A stretch of 64,000 nt of DNA. It comes from Wolbachia endosymbiont (group B) of Parapoynx stratiotata (GTDB lineage: Bacteria; Pseudomonadota; Alphaproteobacteria; Rickettsiales; Anaplasmataceae). Under the pieces are notes generated by a model. It was not told where the DNA came from, ran no database searches, and saw nothing but the letters and a program-made list of their open reading frames with translations. The position numbers were made by a program, and so were the translations under genes. Below are positions 29,240 through 37,761 of the stretch, piece after piece. The stretch covers positions 248,001-312,000 of the forward strand of contig NZ_OX366335.1 in assembly GCF_947250635.1 (NCBI RefSeq). The letters are read 5' to 3'. Positions within the stretch are counted from its first letter, which is position 1, and each line of letters starts with the position of its first letter.

Positions 29240-29357
29240 TTTCTTCTACCTCCTTTGTTTTACATTTCAATAATTGTTCATAAGCATCTGCTAGATATGT
29301 ATCTGCCAATCGATTAGGCTTATAACCCCAATAAATAGCCAACTCTCCTTTTTGCAT
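29139..29357 (-). CDS. Small hypothetical protein upstream of the recombinase
   Basis: This 72-residue frame begins MQKGELAIYWGYKPNRLAD, has an AGGAAG-type ribosome-binding site, and overlaps the recombinase start by 101 bases. It lies between the phage-type promoter at about 29490 and the recombinase, so it would be in the same transcript. It might be a remnant or a small regulator of recombination; no family is recognised. Confidence 0.45.
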   Translation of the reverse strand: MQKGELAIYWGYKPNRLADTYLADAYEQLLKCKTKEVEENDNRKLVCKSFIKTTGTGEYDRESDCRIGASHW

Positions 29358-29472
29358 GTTCTTCTTCCTGTGAATTTTTTTATAGGTTAGGAGACTTCTA
29401 TTAAACTAAACCAATGCACACCTTATGTCTCGTTTAAGAAAGCTATCTAGTTCACACAAATTCTCCCTAATA

Positions 29473-29506
29473 AATATACAAGATTTGAAGAAATTATGTC
29501 CAAAAA
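29473..29506 (-). promoter_or_regulatory. Phage-type promoter upstream of the recombinase
   Basis: On the minus strand TTTTTTGGAC is followed after 15 bases by CTTGTATATT. It matches five other prophage sites with the same spacing and points toward the recombinase. Confidence 0.75.
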
Positions 29507-29557
29507 ATCTTTGCCTAAATCATCATATTATGTATAACATGGCTTATTTAATATGTT

Positions 29558-30754
29558 ATGGAGATTTATCCAAGTCATAAATTCTGGGAGAGCGACTTAG
29601 AAGTTCCTGTTAACCTTTTATTAGATCGTTTTCAGGATTCTAATATACGTCAGTCTTGGTTAGATTCCCTTTCTGGTAAACAACTGAGCATTATTTTTCA
29701 GCATTGCTTTAAAAATCATTTAAATGGACAACTTTTTCAAGACGGAGACTACGATGATAGATCCACTCAACAAAAACGTAAGATACTTGCCAGTTACTCT
29801 GACTCTCTTTTTAACTATTATCTCATTAGCTACTTTGATCGTACGAAACTTGAAGCTACAGTCAGTGAAGTAGCAAGATTTGCCCTCACTCAAGAGTTAA
29901 TGAGATCGTACCTGATAAAAAATAATACTAAGTATGATAAAAGATCCTTGTTATTTTTACTGTTTCACATAAATTGTGAACTTCTAAAATCTGTCTATCA
30001 CTTTGATAAAGTACAAAAGAGAGGTTTCGTATCATTTGCTCTACAGAAATCACCAAGACAAATAAACACTTCATTCAAGGAATTTATGTCACAAGAAGCT
30101 GTAGAGCAGATACTGAAGTTTGAAAACCAATTGCAGGGTTTTTTCCATCATCAAGATCGGATATATATGTTTGTACGTCGAGGAAGTGACATGGATTTAC
30201 TGCTTAATTCAAACAAAGTTGTTCATGGCCATAAACCTGAGTGGATGATTTTAGATTTTTCGATTGATGGTACAAAGGTTAATCTCTGTGCTAAAAATAC
30301 CAATAAAGCTGTGGAAATAGCAAATAGCATTGTAAGTGGGTATTTTGACTGCGAATGTACTTTTGTAAATATACAAGATAAGAACTTTCCACTACAAGTG
30401 CACAAATTTCTTCAAGCATGTATAGATGGTTCTGACTCTGACATTTGTATATTTGAGTTAAATTTTAAGTCAGATTATTTTAAAAATAGTAATACATATC
30501 TTACTTTAAGTGTAAAACCGTATGATCCTATTGCACCAGAGTTACATATTTTAAAGCCAGCTATTGGCAACATACTACAATCTATTCAATCAGCTAAAGT
30601 AATGTTCCAAAACAAAAAGGTAACATTTTCTTTCAAAATAAGTGGGGAAGTTTATTATTCAGAGCATCCACTCAATAAAAAAGAAAGAGAGAACCTGAAG
30701 AAACATATGGAACAATCTTATGGTCTTAAAATTCTTTCACGAGCAAATTGCTGA
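29558..30754 (+). CDS. Unrecognised protein A of a two-gene prophage cargo operon
   Basis: This 398-residue protein shows no motif I can name. The N-terminal half (about residues 1-190) looks helical, with aromatic and charged residues (FDRTKLEATVSEVARFALTQ). The C-terminal half (about 205-395) has alternating beta-type segments (WMILDFSIDGTKVNLCAKN, TYLTLSVKPYDPIAPELHIL). There is no signal peptide or membrane segment, so it is probably cytoplasmic. It overlaps the next gene by 35 bp, which indicates coupled translation. The pair is inserted between the recombinase and the replication operon, a position where phages carry cargo such as immunity or defence genes. No function should be assumed. 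Confidence 0.75.
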   Translation: MEIYPSHKFWESDLEVPVNLLLDRFQDSNIRQSWLDSLSGKQLSIIFQHCFKNHLNGQLFQDGDYDDRSTQQKRKILASYSDSLFNYYLISYFDRTKLEATVSEVARFALTQELMRSYLIKNNTKYDKRSLLFLLFHINCELLKSVYHFDKVQKRGFVSFALQKSPRQINTSFKEFMSQEAVEQILKFENQLQGFFHHQDRIYMFVRRGSDMDLLLNSNKVVHGHKPEWMILDFSIDGTKVNLCAKNTNKAVEIANSIVSGYFDCECTFVNIQDKNFPLQVHKFLQACIDGSDSDICIFELNFKSDYFKNSNTYLTLSVKPYDPIAPELHILKPAIGNILQSIQSAKVMFQNKKVTFSFKISGEVYYSEHPLNKKERENLKKHMEQSYGLKILSRANC

Positions 30755-31829
30755 TCTTTTAAGTTCAAATGGTTCCTGGATTAATCCAAGCCAAAATCAT
30801 ATTAAAGCAGCAAGATACTTATTCGATCTTGGATTGATAAAAATGCAAGAAAGGTATTATATTGTTTGCTCTCGTGAAGAAGATCATCTTGATTGGCCAA
30901 ATGTAATTGATTCAAGTTGTAGCAATGAGATTTTTATCGATTCAGACTTTGATGAAGCATGTGATGACGCTATTTGTGAAAACTGTTCTCGTCATATTCT
31001 GCCTAATACTTATCAAAAACAGAGATTTCATCTCTTATCCATATACTTAAATACAGAAAAGGTCATAGACTGGTTTGAAACAAAGTTGAATGATTCAAAA
31101 CTTATGTGGGAAAAAGTGGAAAAAGGAGTTTATTATATTTGTAATCAAGGTCGTATTGTAAATCTAATAATCCTTGATTTTTGTACTGATGCGATATTTT
31201 TAACTATAGATAAACTTAGAGTCCACCCTACAGTTCTCATCACTCTAAAAAAAGATATACCAAATCTATTACTGAATCTATATGTAGTGCCAATGGTGAA
31301 ACTGTTTTGTCAGCTTAAGACTGTAACTGAGATATTCCGAGAGGCAGCTAAAAGAGGAGTAGCAAAGGTAGTAGAAAATACTTCTTTGCAAGTTTTACCA
31401 GCTTCATATATTTCGCTTAAACGTGTTGAACCAATTATACCAACAAAGCTTTTGGAGTTACAGGTAGTTAAAGGTATGGTATATGTTAATAGTATTGAAG
31501 TTATAAATAAAAAAGCTGCATCATGTCTTAATATTTTTCGAATATTATTTAGGCAATTTTTACATGACTGTGAGAAAGAATTACCACCTGAAAAACATAC
31601 ACTTCTCAATATTAATCAGTTAGAAAAACTCTTGGGACTTAGTTTAGAAGCAGATTTAGAACAACAAATCAGAAAGCCATTAAATAAGATGCAAAGAACA
31701 ATCAAATCTACACTTGCTGAGAAATTAGGATTAAGTATTGAACGTGATGATGTAATACAAACCCTTGGTTGGCAAAGATCATCATATGGTTATCGTATTA
31801 ACCCTTTTACTTTGACTATAAAAAAATAG
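30720..31829 (+). CDS. Unrecognised protein B with possible zinc site and C-terminal winged helix
   Basis: This 369-residue protein starts with a winged-helix-like segment (SQNHIKAARYLFDLGLIKMQ). A Cys-containing stretch follows with Cys50, Cys67, Cys81, Cys86, Cys89 and His92 (CENCSRHI), a plausible zinc ribbon. The C-terminus (about 300-365) resembles a winged-helix DNA-binding unit, with IRKPLNKMQRTIKSTLAEKL, GLSI and SSYGYRINP. It may therefore bind DNA. The middle domain (about 105-240) is unassigned. It forms an operon with protein A and ends 13 bases from the convergent replication operon. A frameshift splitting a single ancestral gene is possible but not required. Confidence 0.7.
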   Translation: MVLKFFHEQIADLLSSNGSWINPSQNHIKAARYLFDLGLIKMQERYYIVCSREEDHLDWPNVIDSSCSNEIFIDSDFDEACDDAICENCSRHILPNTYQKQRFHLLSIYLNTEKVIDWFETKLNDSKLMWEKVEKGVYYICNQGRIVNLIILDFCTDAIFLTIDKLRVHPTVLITLKKDIPNLLLNLYVVPMVKLFCQLKTVTEIFREAAKRGVAKVVENTSLQVLPASYISLKRVEPIIPTKLLELQVVKGMVYVNSIEVINKKAASCLNIFRILFRQFLHDCEKELPPEKHTLLNINQLEKLLGLSLEADLEQQIRKPLNKMQRTIKSTLAEKLGLSIERDDVIQTLGWQRSSYGYRINPFTLTIKK

Positions 31830-31841
31830 AATTTCCTGATT

Positions 31842-33857
31842 TTAAAAATTTTCAGCTCCATGAGTAAATTTTCCAACTCCACGTGCAAATGGTCCTGTTT
31901 TTACATCAAGCCATTTATCTTCTTTTGAACCATTAGCCATTCCTTTAACTATTTGCTTTGCTTGTAAAAGCTCTTGCACTATACGCTCTAGTCTATCCCT
32001 TCCCATACTATGAAAAACTTCAGGCAATCTATGTCGTTGTTTATGTATTCCTGCACTTCCTGTATGAGTAAATGGATGTCCTGAAATAGCAGCTCGCGCA
32101 ATTGAATCAATAAGATATATTTTAAGATCTTTATCGCTAATATTTTGAGCTTTTAATTGTTCAGTAATGTCTTCCAATAGCCCTGTTTCTTCATTTCTTA
32201 GGTAAGTGCGTATGGTACGATCAGCCAGGCCATTTGCCTTAACAACAGCTCCATAAAATAGTGCATTTTGTCTTGGGATTTTTCCAATTGACCTAAAAAT
32301 CATTGGTTTAGTCATATCTTCAACAGGCCAAAAAGCAAAAGAACACCTGACTCCATTTACGAGAGCAGAAGTACCTCGAATAGCATCTCGTGCTTGCTCT
32401 ACTGTTGATATAGGCTTTTCTCCCTTCAGCTTTCTCATATGATGTGCAGTAATTATTGAAGCTCCAGTGCTACATGCTAAATCAGATAATAAACACATGA
32501 GATAATCCCCTACTGCTGGGTCAGCATTTAAATCTGCATGAATGAAAGAAGCAAGGGGATCAAATATAATGAGCTTTAAATCCTTTATTCTGCTCAGCTG
32601 CTTCATTACCAACTCAAATTCTGGAGATATTTCTACAACTTTACCGCGAACATTCTTAAGTATGGTAAATGATCCTCCTATATTTGGCAATGGTACAATA
32701 AATAGCCTATCTTTATATTTTAATCTCTCACATTTTGGATCAAGTCGTTCTAAGCGACGATGTATTTCATTTGTATCATCCTCTGCGGAAAATACCACCA
32801 CAGACCCATGTTCAGTAACAGGTGGGCCAAATCCACACACCTGGTCTATGCTACTTGCAACCTTGAGGGCTAGGTCAAGAAGAAGCATACCTTTGCCTGT
32901 ATCTCCCATTGCAGCCAAAATGGAGGTTACACCCAAAGGAAATAATCCTTCAACCAAGAATCTTTGCTTTGGTACTGGGCCTACAAAACGCTCTACGCTC
33001 CAGCTAAAAATATCAAGTGGTGGTTTAATAATTATTTTTCTTGAGTTTTTTTCGATAAATTCTTCAATATTTATTCCCTCTAACAGACAATCAGCAGCAT
33101 CCCAACTCTTTGGTTTATTCGGTGGAATCTTAAGCGTAGCAAGTGATGCAACACCAAGTTCTAAAAGTCTCTTTTCAGCGTTTTTGGTATATTTATTACC
33201 TGCTTCATCGTTGTCTGGCCAAATAATAATATGCTTGCCCTTAAGCGGAGTCCAATCTGTTTTATCAATAGGCGCATTTGCTCCAAACATTGCTGTTGTT
33301 GCAGTTATTCCTTTCTCTATAAGTGCTTCTGCGCATTTTTCTCCTTCAACCAGAACAACCTTATCAGATTTTAAAATACCTGGAATGTTGTAGAGTGGCC
33401 TTATTTCTGGCTCTTTGAATCTTTGTTTTTTAACATCAAATGGTTTAAACTGTTTTTTCTCTAAAGGAGGATCATAACGGTAGACTATTACAATCAATTG
33501 GTTATTTTCATCGTAGTAGTTCCAACTACAAGTTAAGTATTGTTCTAAATTTCTCTGTTCTTTGAAGTTAGTTTTTCCAAGCCATTCACTTATTGAGAGC
33601 ATTACTTCAGGAAACTCTATTCTCGCATTCTTCCCGTGTACCGTTGCCCAAAGATCAATAATGTCACCACCTTCTCCAGTTGCAAAATCTTTCCATAATC
33701 CGGCTCTTTCGCCTGTTAACTCTATTACAGTACTTTTGCCCTTGTTACCCTGTACATCACCTACATAAAACTTATCACCACGAAATGTCCCTCTTGGTAA
33801 AAGATGAAAAAGACAAGATCTGATGTTTTGCAAAAGCTGAGTTTTTAGCTCTAGCAT
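31842..33857 (-). CDS. Phage primase/helicase-like protein: toprim plus RepA-type ATPase
   Basis: The N-terminal domain (about residues 1-80) ends in GEGGDIIDLW. A toprim domain (about 170-240) follows, with VVLVEGEKCAEAL and IIIWPDNDEAGNK. A RecA-like ATPase of the RepA/AAA_25 type has Walker A AAMGDTGKGMLLLDLAL near 315 and Walker B LKLIIFDPLASF. The combination suggests priming plus helicase activity for prophage DNA replication. It is last in a leftward operon with three other DNA-metabolism genes. Its N-terminal domain is homologous to part of the next gene upstream. Confidence 0.82.
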   Translation of the reverse strand: MLELKTQLLQNIRSCLFHLLPRGTFRGDKFYVGDVQGNKGKSTVIELTGERAGLWKDFATGEGGDIIDLWATVHGKNARIEFPEVMLSISEWLGKTNFKEQRNLEQYLTCSWNYYDENNQLIVIVYRYDPPLEKKQFKPFDVKKQRFKEPEIRPLYNIPGILKSDKVVLVEGEKCAEALIEKGITATTAMFGANAPIDKTDWTPLKGKHIIIWPDNDEAGNKYTKNAEKRLLELGVASLATLKIPPNKPKSWDAADCLLEGINIEEFIEKNSRKIIIKPPLDIFSWSVERFVGPVPKQRFLVEGLFPLGVTSILAAMGDTGKGMLLLDLALKVASSIDQVCGFGPPVTEHGSVVVFSAEDDTNEIHRRLERLDPKCERLKYKDRLFIVPLPNIGGSFTILKNVRGKVVEISPEFELVMKQLSRIKDLKLIIFDPLASFIHADLNADPAVGDYLMCLLSDLACSTGASIITAHHMRKLKGEKPISTVEQARDAIRGTSALVNGVRCSFAFWPVEDMTKPMIFRSIGKIPRQNALFYGAVVKANGLADRTIRTYLRNEETGLLEDITEQLKAQNISDKDLKIYLIDSIARAAISGHPFTHTGSAGIHKQRHRLPEVFHSMGRDRLERIVQELLQAKQIVKGMANGSKEDKWLDVKTGPFARGVGKFTHGAENF

Positions 33858-33879
33858 AGTGTCGGTTTTTGTGGATAAA

Positions 33880-35106
33880 TTAAGCCGTAGCTATAACTTT
33901 AGAGTTCTGCCAACGCCCATTTACTCTGCTAATGAATTTTGCTGGTATTGATTTACCGTTTCTTAGCTCATATACTACTTGCAAGACATTTGCACGTTTA
34001 TTTGGTTGAAACATTACCATACCAGATGTATAAAAACTTCTTAAAGCATTAGCACCAATTAAAGCTTGAAAAGGACTTTTTGCGAGTGTAGCTGTGGATA
34101 CTTTTCTGGTATGACGTGTAATAATGATTCCAGCCATAGGATTAATTACAGAACGTAGTTTTTCTACTCTGCTTTGCAGGCCAGAAAACATATTTTCATA
34201 GTCAAGAGAATCCAAAACGATAAGATCTATCGTTTTAAATTTTTCTCCTATTATATCTTTTATTCTCTCTATACCTTCATCATTTAAAGTTAATCTCATC
34301 TTTGTAGTAACAATCAAGTTTTCCTCTGCTAGATTTGGCAGCCTTTGATTAGTTATGATTTGTTGTATGCGTTCCCTGATATAATTGTACTCCATCTCAT
34401 TTTGCAGATAGATTATTTTTAGTGGCCTTGCTGACTTCATCTTAAGAAACGACACTCCTGCTGCAAGATGTGCAAGCAAAGAGAGAAGAAAATAACTTTT
34501 GCCAACCTTTGGCGTACCACCAATGACTAAAAGACCACCTGGAGTGAGAATTCGTGGAGTTATTATATCTTCTGGTATTGGTGATTGATCACTTAAGTAC
34601 TGCTTTACAGAAAATATTTTTTCTTCTCTTTTCCGCCCTTTTTTTTCTCCACTCTTTGATTTTTTATTGAGCCACTTTCTAGCAGAATATATATCACCCT
34701 TAATTAAAATCCAAAGATCAATAATATCACCACCAGTTCCTTCAGTAAAATTACGCCAATCACCAGCTTCCTTACCTACTATTTTAACTGTAATTGTATT
34801 TCCATTTAAGTCTCCAATATAAGTTTTTTCTCGGTAAAACTCACCATTTGGAAGTAGGTAAGAAACACACTCCTTGATATTATCAATCAATAACATCTTT
34901 AACTCTTTTTGCTTTTTAGACATAAAATTCCCATACATATTTTTCATACGTGTAAAGTTGAGATTAGCTAGCTCACAAACAGTTTCAAAAGATTTTGAAT
35001 TCAGCCAATTAATTGCTTCTTCTCTTAGCTTTGGGTTTTTTCCTACTGCGTCCTGAATACCTCTAGTAACGACAGCAGACCAAAGCTTTTCCTCGTCGTA
35101 CTTCAA
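33880..35106 (-). CDS. RepA-type AAA ATPase (phage replication)
   Basis: Residues about 70-150 form the same N-terminal domain as the toprim protein (YIGDLNGNTITVKIVGKEAG, GTGGDIIDLW). A RecA-like ATPase follows, with Walker A IGGTPKVGKSYFLLSLLAHL near residue 205 and Walker B IDLIVLDSLDY. It has no toprim domain. It is a probable replicative helicase or loader. The gene overlaps the upstream DUF669-like gene by 4 bp. Confidence 0.8.
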   Translation of the reverse strand: MKYDEEKLWSAVVTRGIQDAVGKNPKLREEAINWLNSKSFETVCELANLNFTRMKNMYGNFMSKKQKELKMLLIDNIKECVSYLLPNGEFYREKTYIGDLNGNTITVKIVGKEAGDWRNFTEGTGGDIIDLWILIKGDIYSARKWLNKKSKSGEKKGRKREEKIFSVKQYLSDQSPIPEDIITPRILTPGGLLVIGGTPKVGKSYFLLSLLAHLAAGVSFLKMKSARPLKIIYLQNEMEYNYIRERIQQIITNQRLPNLAEENLIVTTKMRLTLNDEGIERIKDIIGEKFKTIDLIVLDSLDYENMFSGLQSRVEKLRSVINPMAGIIITRHTRKVSTATLAKSPFQALIGANALRSFYTSGMVMFQPNKRANVLQVVYELRNGKSIPAKFISRVNGRWQNSKVIATA

Positions 35107-35591
35107 AATGGTACTCTGTCAATTTCATAATTTTTGCGGTATTCTGGAGTAACTACCGAGGCAATTTTGTTCTTCTCTCCATATTCATCAGTTATAACAC
35201 CTACCTTTACTGTAAACTCTAAGCCATTTAATTCTGCAACTGAATTTAACTTACGAGCAAGGATTGCATTTTCTGAGTTATCATGTGGATGAATGTCACG
35301 TGCCGATTCCAAGATACTGCGAAGCATAGAACGACCCATTTCTCCCCAAGTATCTTCTGCTTTACTACTTTTAATACCAATTATTTGATAAATTTTGTGC
35401 TTTGCGTATGGGCCTTCAATAACGGTAAATTCTGTATTTAAATAAATGCTACCGGTAGTGGGGCTTTTAGTAAACCAATGCTCATAACCTCCAGGCTTGA
35501 TTGTCATTTTTACCTTTACTATTGTACCTTTTGGCATCAATCTACTTTGCGGTTTTACAGTGTTAAAATCAGTTAATAGGTTTTGTAACAT
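35103..35591 (-). CDS. DUF669-like phage protein, possible ssDNA-binding partner
   Basis: This 162-residue protein begins MLQNLLTDFNTVKPQSRLMPKG. It contains a beta-rich middle (GSIYLNTEFTVIEGPYAKHKI) and a WGEMGRSMLRSILESA segment that resembles phage DUF669 proteins next to recombinases. It sits between a Sak4-like ATPase and a RepA-type ATPase, so a single-stranded-DNA-binding role is inferred from context. Confidence 0.6.
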   Translation of the reverse strand: MLQNLLTDFNTVKPQSRLMPKGTIVKVKMTIKPGGYEHWFTKSPTTGSIYLNTEFTVIEGPYAKHKIYQIIGIKSSKAEDTWGEMGRSMLRSILESARDIHPHDNSENAILARKLNSVAELNGLEFTVKVGVITDEYGEKNKIASVVTPEYRKNYEIDRVPF

Positions 35592-35614
35592 ATATCACTC
35601 TCCATATTTAAATT

Positions 35615-36412
35615 TTAAAACTTGCTTTTAATCTTTGTAAGCAGCTTGCCTAAATGCGGTTCTTCAACCATACTCAGGCGTCCACTGCGGTCTTTAGCTG
35701 GGTATCCCCAAGGGTTTAAAGTGTGGCAAACAAAAGAGCGTTTCTCCGTTCCATCATCTCTCTTGATTCCAACCATACTGATTACTTCATCAACTATTCC
35801 AGGAATCTCACTAGCAGTTTTAGTCCCTTCGCATTGAGGTAGCCAAATTGGACGATTGAAATCATCGAGATATTGACCTAAAGTGCCAACTATGATGATG
35901 TCTTTGTCTCTGATGTGTTGAAATTGATTGAGCCAAGCCATCATTTCCTGAGCAAGTAATCCATATGCAGCTCTCATGTCCTGTTTTCCCGATCTCTCAG
36001 AAAAAGCCTCAGGTTGCATTTTTGCCCATAATAGACATAAACGTGAAGCAACGGTTATACTATCTACAAAGATGCATCGGTATTTAGAAAACTCAGGGAA
36101 AAGATCTTTGTACTTACCAGATACATGTTCATGGTGTCTTTGGCTATATGCTTGATCATACTTCAGCGCAGGATTAGGCCCCCCTATAAGACAAGCAATA
36201 TCTCTAGCTTCATTCCAAGTGCGAAGACTAATTGAATCTCCTTGCCAATCTTGAACAGCAAGAAGCCCTGCTTCAAAATCAAGGCAAAGTGTTGGTTCAT
36301 CTACGGTCTTTAGGAGACTTGTTTTACCAATACCATAAGGACCAAAGATGACCATTTTTACAGTTGATATTGTTTGCAATCTTTCATTATTATTCAAAAT
36401 TTTAAGAACCAT
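35615..36412 (-). CDS. Sak4-like RecA-fold ATPase (phage recombination)
   Basis: This 265-residue single RecA-fold ATPase has Walker A FGPYGIGKTSLLKT near residue 25, CLDFEAG, Walker B CIFVDSITVASRL, and DIIIVGTLGQY. It matches the phage AAA_24/Sak4 type, which supports single-strand annealing or strand exchange with a phage SSB. It is first in the leftward replication operon and is preceded by a phage-type promoter. Confidence 0.8.
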   Translation of the reverse strand: MVLKILNNNERLQTISTVKMVIFGPYGIGKTSLLKTVDEPTLCLDFEAGLLAVQDWQGDSISLRTWNEARDIACLIGGPNPALKYDQAYSQRHHEHVSGKYKDLFPEFSKYRCIFVDSITVASRLCLLWAKMQPEAFSERSGKQDMRAAYGLLAQEMMAWLNQFQHIRDKDIIIVGTLGQYLDDFNRPIWLPQCEGTKTASEIPGIVDEVISMVGIKRDDGTEKRSFVCHTLNPWGYPAKDRSGRLSMVEEPHLGKLLTKIKSKF

Positions 36413-36436
36413 TATTTATCCATGCTACGATGTATA

Positions 36437-36468
36437 TATATACAAGAAAGGCAAAAATTTTGTTCAAT
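36437..36468 (-). promoter_or_regulatory. Phage-type promoter of the replication operon
   Basis: On the minus strand ATTGAAC is followed after 15 bases by CTTGTATATATATA. It is the one copy with TTGAAC instead of TTGGAC. It overlaps the last codon of the sigma gene and lies about 25 bases before the Sak4-like start. Confidence 0.65.
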
Positions 36469-36955
36469 TTTTCTTTTTGCCTTCGTAGTAAATGGGAGAA
36501 AGTTTGGCACGTATCTTCTTGATAATATTGTTTAAAGTGGTTCTTGAAACGTTGTTCATTTTGGCAACTTCATGTAAGTTAAAAAATTTAAGTTGCTCAC
36601 ATATATTTTGCCATTCCTTTGGTAAAACCGAGATCATATAGTCTACATCAATGCGTTTTGTTATTTCACCCTCAAGTAGCTCTGTTACATCGATACTAAT
36701 ATAGTTATTGATATCGCGTTTTGCACATCGCTGTTTCTTTAACAGGTTAATAGCTTTATTTTCAGTTAATCTTGCTACAAAGGTGTTAAAGCTACTTTTA
36801 TCTTCATCATACTGATCAAGGCATGGCCAAATTTCACAGAAGAGTTCTTGCTCAAGGTCTTCGTTATTCTCATCAATAAAGCACTTAGCAAGTTTTAGTC
36901 TATAGGCTTGGTATTTTACGTTTTTAACAATTATAGCTATATTTTTTAATTTCAT
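36464..36955 (-). CDS. Phage-encoded sigma-70-family (ECF-like) factor
   Basis: The 163-residue protein has a sigma region 2-like part (EDLEQELFCEIWPCLDQYDE, SSFNTFVARLTENKAINLLK). It also has a region 4-like helix-turn-helix near the C-terminus (FNLHEVAKMNNVSRTTLNN). The size and two-region layout fit an ECF-like sigma factor. It is the natural candidate to read the six prophage promoters found here. No copy of that promoter lies before its own gene, so it is probably made first by host polymerase. Confidence 0.75.
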   Translation of the reverse strand: MKLKNIAIIVKNVKYQAYRLKLAKCFIDENNEDLEQELFCEIWPCLDQYDEDKSSFNTFVARLTENKAINLLKKQRCAKRDINNYISIDVTELLEGEITKRIDVDYMISVLPKEWQNICEQLKFFNLHEVAKMNNVSRTTLNNIIKKIRAKLSPIYYEGKKKN

Positions 36956-37168
36956 GGTTTTCCCTAAAACAAATTAATGCTTTAAGGATGGGAGTTATTA
37001 ATGCCCTTATGTAGGACAGGAGCAAAAATAAATAATACTGATGCGATTTTTAATCTATTGATATTCTGTTATTTTTTTTTGAGAATAATACCGGTGCAAT
37101 TTAAAATAATACAGTTCAGGTTTTTAGAACCTATTTTGAATGGATTTCAAAGAATGGGTAGCTCAGGC
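36956..37168. other. Divergent region upstream of the sigma gene
   Basis: This stretch should carry the sigma-gene promoter on the minus strand. It holds only weak frames (a 61-codon plus-strand one at 37001) without coding character. I see no phage-type promoter here. Confidence 0.5.
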
Positions 37169-37419
37169 TTCCTAAAGTTATATTAAAAATATATAAGAAT
37201 TTCATATTTTGAAATTCAATATCACCAATTTTTAAGAAGGAAAAATGTGCTCTCTATGATCTTAAGTTCCGTTCCTAATTACTGGCTTCCTAAATCAGGA
37301 ATTAGGAATCAGGAATCTAGAATTAGCCTGTATGGAGGGTTTTCACCATGCGTTCCTAAAACCGTTCCTAGGAACGGCATATCTGAAGTCCGCCAATATG
37401 GAGGATTCTAGCTTCCTAA
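37169..37419. repeat. TTCCTAA iteron-like cluster with a 14-bp palindrome
   Basis: TTCCTAA occurs at 37169, 37272, 37287, 37353 and 37413, and inverted (TTAGGAA) at 37302. The palindrome CGTTCCTAGGAACG lies at 37363-37376. Six exact heptamers in 250 bp of non-coding DNA is well above chance. The region lies between the leftward replication operon and the rightward packaging genes, where a phage origin or operator is expected. Confidence 0.65.
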
Positions 37420-37421
37420 AG

Positions 37422-37505
37422 CCCTTATATATAATATATATATATAATACATATATAAAAATATACACATATATAAAAACATATAAAATATAAGATTAGA
37501 ATAAT
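37422..37505. other. Extremely AT-rich tract, candidate DNA-unwinding element
   Basis: About 80 bases of nearly pure A/T with alternating TATATA runs lie directly after the TTCCTAA cluster. Iterons next to an AT tract are the usual layout of a replication origin. This is inference from layout alone. Confidence 0.5.
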
Positions 37506-37590
37506 AAGAAAACCTCTAAAAGTAGAAAAATCATGTTTGGGATAAGTAAGGTTTTCAAATTCGAGAAAAATTTTTCAAAAATTGAAGATT

Positions 37591-37623
37591 TTTTGGACGA
37601 AAATTTTTCCAATCTTGTATATA
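37591..37623 (+). promoter_or_regulatory. Phage-type promoter, upstream copy
   Basis: TTGGAC at 37593-37598, 15 bases, then CTTGTATATA at 37614-37623. It precedes a truncated duplicate of the RuvC-like gene start and then the second promoter. Confidence 0.75.
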
Positions 37624-37702
37624 TATGTAACCAACAATTGAAAGGCTTAGCAAACAAACTGGCTGTAAAAGAGTTTTCATGTTAGTTGTTAAATTTCAAA
37701 GA

Positions 37703-37737
37703 TTTTTTGGACATAATTTTTTCGAATCTTGTATATA
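37703..37737 (+). promoter_or_regulatory. Phage-type promoter of the RuvC/packaging genes
   Basis: TTGGAC at 37707-37712, 15 bases, then CTTGTATATATATG from 37728. The start codon of the RuvC-like gene lies 24 bases after the CTTGTATATA block. Confidence 0.8.
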
Positions 37738-37761
37738 TATGTACACAACAACTGAAAGTAA

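Noticed and set aside
32542-33393. 283-codon plus-strand open frame opposite the toprim-ATPase gene
   Set aside because: It is antisense to a gene with clear Walker and toprim motifs, has no recognisable domain and is rich in Ser/Pro as expected of a shadow frame.
37001-37186. 61-codon frame near the sigma gene
   Set aside because: It runs into the repeat cluster, has no family match and atypical composition; I treat the area as non-coding.
37160-37505. CRISPR-like array suggested by repeated TTCCTAA
   Set aside because: Repeats are only 7 bases, irregularly spaced and partly inverted, with no cas genes nearby.
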